A DNA stretch of 23,820 bases, taken from positions 1 through 23,820 of the forward strand of contig DHHZ01000003.1 of NCBI GenBank assembly GCA_002403515.1, in the 5' to 3' direction. A program made the position numbers and the translations under genes. The stretch's first letter is position 1; the number at the start of each line of letters is the position of its first letter. A model generated the notes under the pieces. That model was not told the DNA's origin. It searched no databases and saw nothing but the letters and a program-made list of their open reading frames with translations. Below are positions 16,343-23,820 of the stretch, in pieces. The stretch comes from Legionellales bacterium UBA4759 (GTDB lineage Bacteria; Pseudomonadota; Gammaproteobacteria; Legionellales; Legionellaceae).

Positions 16343-16704
16343 GTAACGTTTTCCAGTCCTAAATATTTATCAAACAAAAGATAAACTGAATCCATAGTAA
16401 CCAGTTTCATAGCTGAATGCAATATAAAATTCAGCCAAAAAAAATGAATTTGATTAAATTTTAAAAAAAAATATATCATTTAATCAGCATGTTACGTAAT
16501 AGACTAATTCTTAAAAAACTGTGCAATATCATTTTGTACAATAAAGCACCACACTACATCTTGTGTTTAAGATTAAAAAAAACAATATCAATATGTAAAT
16601 TGTCAAGAAAGTGTAAATTTTGAAAAAAAAGCGTTTTTTTTTAATAAAATTCGATAAACTAAAAATATTCCCGCTGCAAAAACTTCTGAAAGGAAAGCAA
16701 AAAA
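16343..16704. other. 362-base AT-rich intergenic region between divergent genes
   Basis: I see no gene here. It holds the candidate promoter of the MFS gene (16394-16422), a 9-bp AT-only inverted repeat with an 18-base loop (16451-16459 and 16478-16486), and an A8-GCG-T9 block (16623-16642) just upstream of the plus-strand gene. AAAGGAAAG upstream of 16705 serves as that gene's ribosome binding site. Several A tracts suggest bent DNA. No tRNA or riboswitch-like fold was recognised. Confidence 0.5.
16394..16422 (-). promoter_or_regulatory. Candidate promoter of the MFS transporter gene
   Basis: On the minus strand TTGCAT (16417-16422), a 17-base spacer and TACTAT (16394-16399). Each hexamer has four or more matches to the sigma-70 consensus. 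It would give a leader of about 45 bases. Confidence 0.35.
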
Positions 16705-17052
16705 ATGGACGCTAATATTGAAGCTGATTTACGTTTAAAATTACACATTGAATACCCTGACTTAGAAGATTGTTATGTCGATGGTTATGCCTGTGCATTG
16801 GCTGGTATTGATGAGTCAACCAATCCTTATGGCAGTGATTCCATTGAGGGTGAATACTGGGCAGAAGGTTGGTGGTCTGGTTTCTATTCTGAAAAAGCAT
16901 TATTTAATTTAGATGGCCCTGTCATTGAAAAACAACAGCCAAAACCTGAGGAACATAAAATTGCACACATGATAGTGCGCATTTTAGAAATCTCAGGCGT
17001 TATTGCTGTCTCTGCACTTGTCGGTTATCAAATCTGGGATTTGGTTGCTTAA
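16705..17052 (+). CDS. RMF/CrpP-like domain protein with C-terminal membrane helix, 115 aa
   Basis: Residues about 22-65 show the spacing typical of ribosome modulation factor and CrpP-like proteins: Tyr-x-x-Gly-Tyr-Ala, Ala-Gly-Ile-Asp, Asn-Pro-Tyr, then Tyr-Trp-x-x-Gly-Trp-x-x-Gly-Phe. RMF of E. coli has the same order and dimerises ribosomes at rest. After a Gln/Pro/Glu-rich linker (about 75-83) a hydrophobic helix (about 93-114) ends the protein, so the domain should face the cytoplasm, tail-anchored in the inner membrane. RMF itself is only 55 residues and soluble, so this is a different arrangement. AGGAAAG lies 8 bases before the ATG. The stop shares TTAA with the stop of the convergent SseB-like gene. 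The RMF assignment is by eye and could be a fold-level resemblance only. Confidence 0.8.
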   Translation: MDANIEADLRLKLHIEYPDLEDCYVDGYACALAGIDESTNPYGSDSIEGEYWAEGWWSGFYSEKALFNLDGPVIEKQQPKPEEHKIAHMIVRILEISGVIAVSALVGYQIWDLVA

Positions 17053-17453
17053 TCTGGCGCAACCAAATTCTTAATTTTCGCAACCATTGTTTTTAATTTT
17101 AAAATTTCTTCGGGATTGAATTCTTTGTATATTGGTGTGCTTGGGTTTAGGGCTAAAGTTACTTGCTCGCCAAGGCCTGCCAATAATTCAATGCCTGAGC
17201 ACTCGTACATGTCAATTTGACTTAAGCTTTCTGCTGCCCAGTGGATCAGCAATTCTTTTTGGCTGAATACGGGTAAAAATACATGGTCATCAGATTCTAG
17301 AAACAATACTCTAGGCTCTTCTCCCGACCCTTTTTCTATGGGTAGCAACAATTGGCTTTTGAGAAAAGTAAAATAGGCTTTTGTGGCAGCCCCTTCTTGT
17401 CCCTCTTCTGCAATAGCTTTTTCAATAGCTTCTTCTAAACTCAATTGCGTCAT
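17049..17453 (-). CDS. SseB-family protein, 134 aa
   Basis: Looks like the SseB N-terminal domain family: an initial helix with Glu-Glu-Ala-Ile-Glu-Lys-Ala, then Ala-Tyr-Phe-Thr-Phe-Leu with the strand Leu-Leu-Leu-Pro, a central Phe-Leu-Pro-Val-Phe-Ser with a following Glu-Leu-Leu-x-x-Trp, the strand Gly-Ile-Glu-Leu-Leu, and the conserved Leu-Ala-Leu-Asn-Pro before a terminal Pro-Glu-Glu-Ile helix. Enhanced-serine-sensitivity SseB proteins are cytoplasmic and poorly understood. There is no signal peptide. The ribosome binding site before the ATG is weak. Its 3' end overlaps the convergent RMF-like gene by four bases. Confidence 0.72.
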   Translation of the reverse strand: MTQLSLEEAIEKAIAEEGQEGAATKAYFTFLKSQLLLPIEKGSGEEPRVLFLESDDHVFLPVFSQKELLIHWAAESLSQIDMYECSGIELLAGLGEQVTLALNPSTPIYKEFNPEEILKLKTMVAKIKNLVAPD

Positions 17454-17653
17454 ATTTGTTCATCAAAAAATTAAAAATCAACTTTAACCGAAAAACCTGA
17501 AAAGTACAATTATGAATCTAAAATTAAAAATGTTTACTATTCTAGAAATTGGCCATGAGGGCAATTCCGAAGAAAAACTATATAAGGCTTTCAAAGCTTA
17601 AATCTATCAAGCTAAAAAAACCTCAATAAAAATGCATTTTGATTATCTTTGAC

Positions 17654-17659
17654 TATAAT
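17654..17659 (+). promoter_or_regulatory. Candidate -10 box (TATAAT) for the 1775-aa gene
   Basis: A perfect TATAAT, 33 bases before ATG 17693, with the same C-TATAAT-n-AA surroundings as the boxes before the two coiled-coil genes. No convincing -35 hexamer. A start about seven bases downstream would put a seven-codon open frame (17666-17689) at the very 5' end of the transcript. Confidence 0.4.
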
Positions 17660-17692
17660 CAAAATATGGTCAAAATGATGGTTTTATGATTA

Positions 17693-20600
17693 ATGAGAGC
17701 TTGTGAAAAGGCGTATAAATTACCCACGCCGAGAAAAGAAAAAAATTATCTTCCCTTTGATAGAGGAAATCTTAGGGACTTTGCACGATTGTGTTCTCTC
17801 GCCTACAAAGAAAATAATATAGATGAACAATTTATATCATCCCTCATTGACAATTTTAATAGACATTTTCTCCCGAGAAACTTCGACCCCAGTGCGACTA
17901 AACCAGTACTGGATGAAATTCTCATTCGCTTTTCTGCTATTTATGAAATGTTAAAAGACCCGCAAATACCAGCTGATAAAAAAACAATGATAGCGTGTAA
18001 AATTGAGGAAAGAATTGGGCAATGTACAGCTGGTTTTTTAATTGGGCTTCAAGATATCACATCGGATATAACAGGCAATGCTTTCACGATGGAATCCATG
18101 TTGTATTCTATCCGTTACTCTATATGTGACAAATTAGCTTTTGAATTGGCACAAGCAGAGGTGCATAAACATAATATAGTATTTATTGAAGCAAAAGATT
18201 TAGGATTTGGCGTAAAACCTAGTACTGAAAAAGAAAATGATGTTTATTATTTTAATGATTACTATCAACCATTTGCTAAGTCCTGTCGAGATGAAATCGT
18301 AAAAGCTTTTAATTTGAATTATCGATTCCCATATGTATTTTCGCACATCATGGATGAAATCAATACTTTATACCAATCAGAGTCAATAGATAATTCATTA
18401 ACAGTCGAAGGGGCAACGGCAATAAAAACCGCACTTAAACAATTATTTCCACAACTTACAACTATAGAAGAAACTCAAAAACAATATGAAATAGAATTAG
18501 AAAGACTAGGTACTTTGTTTAATGCTCTATTACAACCATTCCAATTTACACCTTCAGAATTAAGTTCATTTGACCCAACAAAAACTTATACTCAAGAAGA
18601 ATTAGATAGTCTAAAAAGTGCATTGACGGCGAAGGCAGAAGAAAAAACATCAGCTCCCGCCCATAAAAGATTGGCCTTAATGAATGAAATAAAAACTTTA
18701 GAAACTAAAATAGCAGTTTATCAAAAAGTTTTGCCTCACAAAGACCTAATCACTGAAAAATTCCAACAAGACTATCGAGCATTAACTTCATCCATCAAAG
18801 AAAAAAAAGAACATCCACCACAAGGACTTGATGAATTTTTGTTTCTAACAGATGAAGATACTGGAAAACAAACTTTGAATGTAAAAAAAATTCGAGGGCT
18901 TTTGTGGCAGGAATTATCCAGTAATGGTTATTTTGAATTTAGCCCAGAAGAAAAAGAAAAACTATCCATCATCTTTAATACTGAAGCTAGTGATACAAGT
19001 ATACAAGAAAAACTGGAAAAATTAATTGCGGGCGCTGAAAATCTTGAATTGTTTACTATTTATATCAATAGCTTTCAAGGTATATTAAAGCCTGAAACAA
19101 TTTCTAGTTTATTGAAGAAGAAATTAGCTTCAACCAAAAATGAAGATGTCATCAAAATAATTAAATTACTCAATTTAGATAGCAAACTTTATCCCGGGTT
19201 ATTTAATTTATTTAATAGATATACATTTGATTCCTTCGAACCAATTTATAGACTCATTCAAGGGAATGTCTCTAATGAAAAAATTATTCTCTTTCTCGAG
19301 CATATAAAGATTCAGAATTATACTACACAGGGATTCGATAGATCGCTGAAAGCGGTGCTTGAAGCGTGTCATGGTCATAAAAAAGAACTGATTATTCCTC
19401 TTTTAAAAAAAAGAAGTGACTATAATCGTTCAAAAGACATGCTAACTGAATTTCTTAATCAATTTGATTACCCAGAAATACGTGACCAAATCATAGCATG
19501 GTATCAAGAAAAAAATGGTCCTTTAGACCTTCAATTTATTAATCAGCATATCGATTCTATGTTACATAAAATAACCACATCTAAAAAATATACTCTTATC
19601 GCACTTTTGAAAAACAATCCTGATGTGAGAATTTCAATAACGGAGGATAGACAAGAAATCATTAAAAATTTTTTGCAAAGTTTTCCTAAGCAAATTTCTT
19701 CATTTGAATTAACAAAAGAATCTTTGCTTGAATTCTTGCTTAATCCGGATTATTTATTTGAACTAAGAAGCATCATTCCTCATACCATCACCCCCGCCTA
19801 CCTTAGACACCTTAACCTTTCGGCTGACGAGTATAATATTATTTTACCTTACTGCCTAGAAAAATTTAACGAAGACACCTTAAATGAGCTTAACAAAATT
19901 GAAACATTCAATGCAGCGTTACAAAATCTAGATATCAGCTACATTAGTGGTATTTTTGATAATCCCCAATTACCAATAGCCAATAAACAATTTATTATCA
20001 CTAAACTTTCCGGGCAACTCACTCAAATACAATTAAATAGCATTTATCAGAGACTTCCACCCAGCGCTCAATTTGACCTACTAAAAAATATTCAAAACAA
20101 TCTTCCAGTTCATCAAGATTTTTATAACTCTCAAGTTTTACAAATTAAAGCACAATTAAAGCCCCCAACATCTTTTGGATTTTCTACTATCGATGATACT
20201 TGGATTATGAATTTTGTAACTCACTTTAATCAAAAGAAAATATTTTTTTCAGAAGAAGAACAAAATCAAATCGTAAGAGAAATATTATCTTCAATTAAAA
20301 ATAAAACTTTGTTATCCAAGCAAAAAAATTTCATGTATTTACTGTCTAATCTGAAATTAACAGATACCCAATATCAAGACGTGATTAATGAATTAAAACT
20401 TTACACATTAAAGTTTAATGAATTTTTTCCGGGCTCTTTTTCATGGTTAAGTAACTTAAATGATGAAAGTATGCGCTATTTTATTACAAATATGACAATA
20501 AAGCCTCCAAAAGAAAAAATATCTGAGGAAATTTTCACTTTAGTATTCAATCTAATTTCCCAAGAAAGAAATGAACTCATAAACACTTTTTTAACAAAAT

Positions 20601-23020
20601 TTAAATTAATAGTCACCCCACAAATCATGACTGAAATTCTCCAATCTCAAGATAGAAATCACGAACAAACAAAAATTATGATTTTTGATTGGTATATCGC
20701 AAACCTGCGCCCGTTTACAATTACAAACGAGATTAATATCACTAATATACCATTGACGGTTTTTAAGAAAATTCTTGAAAACAATCCAACTGAAAAAATA
20801 TTAATTACTAGAGAGAGACGCGAATATATTGAAAAATTTCTCCAAAATAATCCAGGTTTTGAAAATCGATTTGTCCCTGATAAAAACTTTTTCTTAGACT
20901 ATATATCAAATTATTCAAGTCGTTTTTCGATTGATTTAAATTGTATAAATGCTGATTTTTTAAGAAGATTAAATCTTAGTCTAGAGGAAAGACCAGAAGT
21001 CATCTCGTTTATTTTAAGTAAATTTGAACCTGTTCAATTGAACGAATTGCTCCCAGTATTTTTTGAGAAAAATGAAGTTCAAAAATTTAAGATTCCTGAT
21101 GAATTATTGAGTCTTTTACTTAGTGATACAAATATATCTGAAGAAAAAAAAATATGGTTAATCAAAAATATTGTATTAAAAGAAGATTACTTTTCGTGGA
21201 TAAAACAATGGCCCACCCACCAAAAACTTTTAAACGATGCAGCAATTCAACGATTTTATACACAAAATGTCATTAAATGTATTACAGAACAATTAAAAAA
21301 CACGGACCTTTTGGAATTTTTGCTACATCCGGTAATTTTAAATCAAGTTACAACAATGCGCCCAGATGAGCTGGAACCTATTTTAAATCGTGGGCTGTTT
21401 TATGTATTTGGTACTGATAATCATGATCCGGACGGAAAATTTGACCAATTATTCAATGCCCTTCCTGAGGAATATCAAAAATTTTTTTTTGAAATCAGTT
21501 TGTCTACAAATTTATGGTTCTTGGATGAAGGGACAATACCAATAGATATAAAGTTCATTAAAAAATATCCAATTTTTTTTGAGTCTTATTTGAAGTATGC
21601 TCCAGATAAATTTTTATTACACCAAAACGAAGAGGTTGTTTCTTATGCTAAAAAGCGACTTGAAGAAAAGCCCGAACTCATATCATCAAATCCAAAACCA
21701 TTCAAAGATTTATTAGGTACAAGGCTCCCTGACGATTTAAACCTTCTTATCATTAAAAATACTTCGCTTACCAATATTAATGGATACACATCGCGGCTCA
21801 GTAATATGTTAATTACGCTCATTAATGATGAAAAAACTCGTTCTCTTTTTAATATAGAAACCATTCAAGAGATTCTATTAAATCAAAATGGAAATTCGTA
21901 CTTTTTAAGACGTTTTCTTTGTTCAGAAGGTTTCCAAAATTTATTTCAAGGCCTTAAAAACGAAGAGCAAGAAACTCTTATTAAGACATATTCATCGTTC
22001 TTAATTGATTTTTTTAACCCTAATTCTAAGGACTATAAAAGTTTCAAAACCGACATATATATTAAACACCCCCTGTTAAAGGCAATGATAAATTATAATC
22101 CTAGCTTTTTGGAAATCCCTGAAAATTTTAATCAGTATGGAAATGATGCATTTAAATTACTAGAAAACTATCCATCAAGTATCCAAAAAAATATTACTAC
22201 ATATTCAAATCTATTAGGAAAGTTCTCTCTATCTGAGGCTCAAATAAAACTAATTCTTAAAAATTCGGGTGCGACTTTTGATATTACCCCCTATCTTAAA
22301 AAAATTTCAAAATTACTAGTTGACCTCATCAATGATGAAAATACTTCTCATCTTTTTAATATAAACGTCGTTTCATTAATCTTAAATATGGAAAATGAAC
22401 CTAGACGCAATAAATTAAAATTTATGCAATCTGATGGATTTAGGAACTTCTTTAAGCAATTGGATGAAGACGATAAAATGAAATTATTCACTCAAAATGC
22501 GCAAATTTTTTGTGATTTTTTTGAAAATACAGACGATTCTAACAATGTGGTAGGTCAATATGTTCAAGACCATTTTCATGAATTAGATTTAGAAAAACTG
22601 GAAGCCCTTCCAAGAAAAATAACTGTAAGTCCAGAACAGATAACGCAATTTATACCAAGCAATCTGAGAGAGCATAGTTTTTTTAAAAAAATCGAAGAGT
22701 CTCAACTTACTCCAACCTATAAAATTCCCATATTTAACTACTTTAAACAGATTTTGGCATTGTCTAAAAAAATAAAAAGTTATCCTAATGATCAAAGTAT
22801 AAGGCAACCAATGGATACCTTAACAGAAGATTTCATAAAACAATATCAAAATCCTCCTTTAAGCACATTAAAACAAGCTGCAAATATCTTCATGCGCATA
22901 TTCTTTGCACTGGATTTAATTATAAAATATTCTTTAGGTTACAATATTTTATTCGATCGCAACAATGACATTACTCGCGCCATTGAAGGTCTACACCAGG
23001 GTTTAAGGCGCCAAACGTAA
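17693..23020 (+). CDS. Giant helical repeat protein of unknown function, 1775 aa
   Basis: No family recognised. It has no signal peptide and no clear membrane helix. Residues 1-240 form a globular N-terminal region with several cysteines (for example Cys-Thr-Ala-Gly-Phe around 112). About 265-385 is charged and coiled-coil-like. From about 440 the protein is an almost purely helical array rich in Leu, Ile, Asn, Lys and Phe. Two directly adjacent copies of an approximately 380-residue unit span about 441-823 and 824-1203, and a further pair of about 155 residues lies at about 1295-1447 and 1460-1618. The start is the first ATG after an in-frame TGA at 17687-17689, and no clear ribosome binding site precedes it. 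The 3' end overlaps pdxH by 18 bases. Its size, alpha-solenoid look and presumed lineage suggest a secreted effector or scaffold; this is inference. Confidence 0.88.
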   Translation: MRACEKAYKLPTPRKEKNYLPFDRGNLRDFARLCSLAYKENNIDEQFISSLIDNFNRHFLPRNFDPSATKPVLDEILIRFSAIYEMLKDPQIPADKKTMIACKIEERIGQCTAGFLIGLQDITSDITGNAFTMESMLYSIRYSICDKLAFELAQAEVHKHNIVFIEAKDLGFGVKPSTEKENDVYYFNDYYQPFAKSCRDEIVKAFNLNYRFPYVFSHIMDEINTLYQSESIDNSLTVEGATAIKTALKQLFPQLTTIEETQKQYEIELERLGTLFNALLQPFQFTPSELSSFDPTKTYTQEELDSLKSALTAKAEEKTSAPAHKRLALMNEIKTLETKIAVYQKVLPHKDLITEKFQQDYRALTSSIKEKKEHPPQGLDEFLFLTDEDTGKQTLNVKKIRGLLWQELSSNGYFEFSPEEKEKLSIIFNTEASDTSIQEKLEKLIAGAENLELFTIYINSFQGILKPETISSLLKKKLASTKNEDVIKIIKLLNLDSKLYPGLFNLFNRYTFDSFEPIYRLIQGNVSNEKIILFLEHIKIQNYTTQGFDRSLKAVLEACHGHKKELIIPLLKKRSDYNRSKDMLTEFLNQFDYPEIRDQIIAWYQEKNGPLDLQFINQHIDSMLHKITTSKKYTLIALLKNNPDVRISITEDRQEIIKNFLQSFPKQISSFELTKESLLEFLLNPDYLFELRSIIPHTITPAYLRHLNLSADEYNIILPYCLEKFNEDTLNELNKIETFNAALQNLDISYISGIFDNPQLPIANKQFIITKLSGQLTQIQLNSIYQRLPPSAQFDLLKNIQNNLPVHQDFYNSQVLQIKAQLKPPTSFGFSTIDDTWIMNFVTHFNQKKIFFSEEEQNQIVREILSSIKNKTLLSKQKNFMYLLSNLKLTDTQYQDVINELKLYTLKFNEFFPGSFSWLSNLNDESMRYFITNMTIKPPKEKISEEIFTLVFNLISQERNELINTFLTKFKLIVTPQIMTEILQSQDRNHEQTKIMIFDWYIANLRPFTITNEINITNIPLTVFKKILENNPTEKILITRERREYIEKFLQNNPGFENRFVPDKNFFLDYISNYSSRFSIDLNCINADFLRRLNLSLEERPEVISFILSKFEPVQLNELLPVFFEKNEVQKFKIPDELLSLLLSDTNISEEKKIWLIKNIVLKEDYFSWIKQWPTHQKLLNDAAIQRFYTQNVIKCITEQLKNTDLLEFLLHPVILNQVTTMRPDELEPILNRGLFYVFGTDNHDPDGKFDQLFNALPEEYQKFFFEISLSTNLWFLDEGTIPIDIKFIKKYPIFFESYLKYAPDKFLLHQNEEVVSYAKKRLEEKPELISSNPKPFKDLLGTRLPDDLNLLIIKNTSLTNINGYTSRLSNMLITLINDEKTRSLFNIETIQEILLNQNGNSYFLRRFLCSEGFQNLFQGLKNEEQETLIKTYSSFLIDFFNPNSKDYKSFKTDIYIKHPLLKAMINYNPSFLEIPENFNQYGNDAFKLLENYPSSIQKNITTYSNLLGKFSLSEAQIKLILKNSGATFDITPYLKKISKLLVDLINDENTSHLFNINVVSLILNMENEPRRNKLKFMQSDGFRNFFKQLDEDDKMKLFTQNAQIFCDFFENTDDSNNVVGQYVQDHFHELDLEKLEALPRKITVSPEQITQFIPSNLREHSFFKKIEESQLTPTYKIPIFNYFKQILALSKKIKSYPNDQSIRQPMDTLTEDFIKQYQNPPLSTLKQAANIFMRIFFALDLIIKYSLGYNILFDRNNDITRAIEGLHQGLRRQT
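19015..20160 (+). repeat. Protein-level repeat A, copy 1 (about 380 residues)
   Basis: Matches copy 2 in order along its whole length. Clear matching blocks are MLTEFL/MTEIL, KNNP...ITEDRQEIIKNFLQ / ENNP...ITRERREYIEKFLQ, LRHLNLS/LRRLNLS and QIKAQLK/CITEQLK. The repeat is visible in protein, not as DNA identity. Boundaries are approximate. Confidence 0.7.
20161..21300 (+). repeat. Protein-level repeat A, copy 2 (about 380 residues)
   Basis: Directly follows copy 1 without linker. Near its start IMNFVTHFNQ aligns with LFTIYINSFQ, and LLSNLKLTDTQY with IIKLLNLDSKLY. The sequence after it (Leu-Lys-Asn-Thr-Asp-Leu-Leu-Glu-Phe) again resembles the unit start, so a decayed third copy may follow. 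Confidence 0.7.
21576..22032 (+). repeat. Protein-level repeat B, copy 1 (about 152 residues)
   Basis: Pairs with copy 2 through ITLINDEKTRSLFNIETIQEI versus VDLINDENTSHLFNINVVSLI, followed by SEGFQNLFQGL versus SDGFRNFFKQL and FLIDFF versus FCDFF. The copies are more alike than repeat A. Boundaries are approximate. Confidence 0.75.
22072..22545 (+). repeat. Protein-level repeat B, copy 2 (about 158 residues)
   Basis: The second copy, separated from the first by about 12 residues. It starts near Leu-Leu-Lys-Ala-Met-Ile-Asn-Tyr-Asn-Pro, matching Tyr-Leu-Lys-Tyr-Ala-Pro of copy 1. The C-terminal 155 residues of the protein after it are not part of the repeat. Confidence 0.75.
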
Positions 23021-23650
23021 AATTTGCCAGGCATCGTTGCTTCGACGATATAAGAATCTATCATGAAAGCGACCTTTTTGCCCTTGCCAAAACTCAATTT
23101 CAACCGGGGATATGGCATATCCTCCCCAATGCTTGGGTCTTGGAACTGATTGATGATGGTATTTGTGTTCTGCCTCATGTAAGGATGCTTGTAATGCCTG
23201 CAAATCTTGGATGACTTCACTTTGTGGTGAAACCAAGGCACTGCACTGGCTTTCGAAGGGTCTTTGCGCAAAATATTCATCTGATTTTTTTTCAGGTAAA
23301 AATTTTGCAACGCCCTTCACGCGTACTTGGCGATACATTTCTGGCCAAAAGAAATTCAAAGCCACGTGAGGATTTTGTTGAATTTGACGACCTTTAGCAC
23401 TGTGGTAATTGGTATAAAATACAAATTGTTCTTGCCAAATGTCTTTTAATAAAACCACCCGGCTGTCTGGAAATCCCGACTCATCAATGGTACTTAAGGT
23501 CATGGCTGTTGGTTCAAATGGAGAAAGACTCATCCATTGTGCAAACCATGTCTCAAATTGGTCTATCGGATTGGATAATAAATCCGATTCTAAAAGGGGT
23601 TTTGACTCATATTCTCGACGAATATGAGCCAATTTTGTCTTCTCAGACAT
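23003..23650 (-). CDS. pdxH: Pyridoxamine/pyridoxine 5'-phosphate oxidase
   Basis: An FMN-dependent oxidase making pyridoxal 5'-phosphate from PNP or PMP in the cytoplasm. It has 215 residues from ATG 23650. Visible family parts are the N-terminal IRREYE, FMN-contacting SRVVLLKD and FYTNYHSAKGRQI, ALNFFWPEMYRQVRVKG, SPQSEVI, the WGGY and IEFWQG strands, and the classical ending HDRFLYRR...WQILRLAP. A TTG three codons upstream is in frame, but the ATG shares its A with the sucD stop (TAATG), which points to translational coupling and agrees with the usual protein start. Its last 18 bases overlap the convergent 1775-residue gene; because the ending RLAP is conserved, the overlap is real. Confidence 0.97.
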   Translation of the reverse strand: MSEKTKLAHIRREYESKPLLESDLLSNPIDQFETWFAQWMSLSPFEPTAMTLSTIDESGFPDSRVVLLKDIWQEQFVFYTNYHSAKGRQIQQNPHVALNFFWPEMYRQVRVKGVAKFLPEKKSDEYFAQRPFESQCSALVSPQSEVIQDLQALQASLHEAEHKYHHQSVPRPKHWGGYAISPVEIEFWQGQKGRFHDRFLYRRSNDAWQILRLAP

Positions 23651-23820
23651 TATTTCCAACCTGTCACTTCAGCAACAGCATTGCCTAACTCTGCTGGTGA
23701 ACGAACAGTTTTAACGCCAGCTGCTTCTAAAGCTTTAAATTTATCTGCAGCAGTTCCTTTACCACCGGCAATAATCGCACCAGCATGGCCCATGCGTTTA
23801 CCAGGAGGTGCAGTAACACC
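23650..23820 (-). CDS. sucD: Succinyl-CoA synthetase alpha subunit, C-terminal part (partial)
   Basis: The last 56 codons of sucD; the 5' part lies beyond the right edge. The segment reads [16 protein letters not shown], including the phosphohistidine region (GHAG), then [11 protein letters not shown] and [17 protein letters not shown], as in SucD proteins. This subunit, with SucC, converts succinyl-CoA to succinate with formation of a nucleoside triphosphate in the TCA cycle. The stop TAA overlaps the pdxH start by one base. Confidence 0.96.
   Translation of the reverse strand, partial: GVTAPPGKRMGHAGAIIAGGKGTAADKFKALEAAGVKTVRSPAELGNAVAEVTGWK

Noticed and set aside
16623..16642. A8-GCG-T9 block as an intrinsic terminator
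   Set aside because: The stem is only A-T pairs and no gene ends upstream on the plus strand; more likely a promoter-region A/T tract.
17512..17601. 29-codon open frame between the SseB-like gene and the giant gene
   Set aside because: Too short, no ribosome binding site, no recognisable motif; chance is likely in AT-rich DNA.
1..23820. CRISPR arrays, insertion sequences, phage genes
   Set aside because: I saw no regularly spaced direct repeats, no transposase or integrase motifs and no terminal repeats while reading both strands.

Overview
The window is chromosomal DNA of an AT-rich gammaproteobacterium. The housekeeping genes (dapA, murI, prs, fis, pdxH, sucD, a YdgA-type DUF945 protein, tRNA-Gln directly ahead of prs) have gammaproteobacterial sequence character. 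They are mixed with very large helical proteins of no recognisable family, which resembles host-associated Legionellales (Legionella, Coxiella, Berkiella or Aquicella-like bacteria). The assignment to order is inference. I see no insertion sequence, phage gene, CRISPR array or rRNA.

Layout. 1-3869 (minus): two large coiled-coil, proline-linker proteins without recognisable domains; the first runs off the left edge. 3920-7137 (minus): a compact four-gene run, dapA - short BamC-like lipoprotein - DUF1704/QEGLA zinc peptidase - murI, with gaps of 5, 8 and 19 bases. Both end enzymes supply peptidoglycan precursors (mDAP/lysine and D-glutamate). 7262-10822 (plus): two small exported proteins (one Cys-rich, one glycine-zipper lipoprotein), a membrane protein and an AddB-like iron-sulfur nuclease. 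10800-16342 (minus): an unknown protein with a possible degenerate OTU-like C-terminus, prs, tRNA-Gln, fis, a YdgA-like protein and an MFS transporter. 16705-17453: a convergent pair, an RMF/CrpP-like protein with a C-terminal membrane helix against an SseB-family protein. 17693-23020 (plus): a 1775-residue protein built by internal duplication. 23003-23820 (minus): pdxH and the 3' end of sucD, translationally coupled.

Most remarkable are: the 1775-residue giant, with a tandem duplication of about 380 residues plus a second pair of about 155; the DUF1704 peptidase inside a cell-wall precursor operon; a lipoprotein that looks like only the BamD-binding part of BamC; the membrane-anchored RMF-like protein; a 12-bp inverted repeat that could close the ribosome binding site and start codon of the gene after prs; and near-identical CTATAATnAA boxes before all three giant or coiled-coil genes. 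Three convergent gene pairs overlap at their 3' ends, leaving no room for ordinary terminators. I found no convincing intrinsic terminator anywhere.
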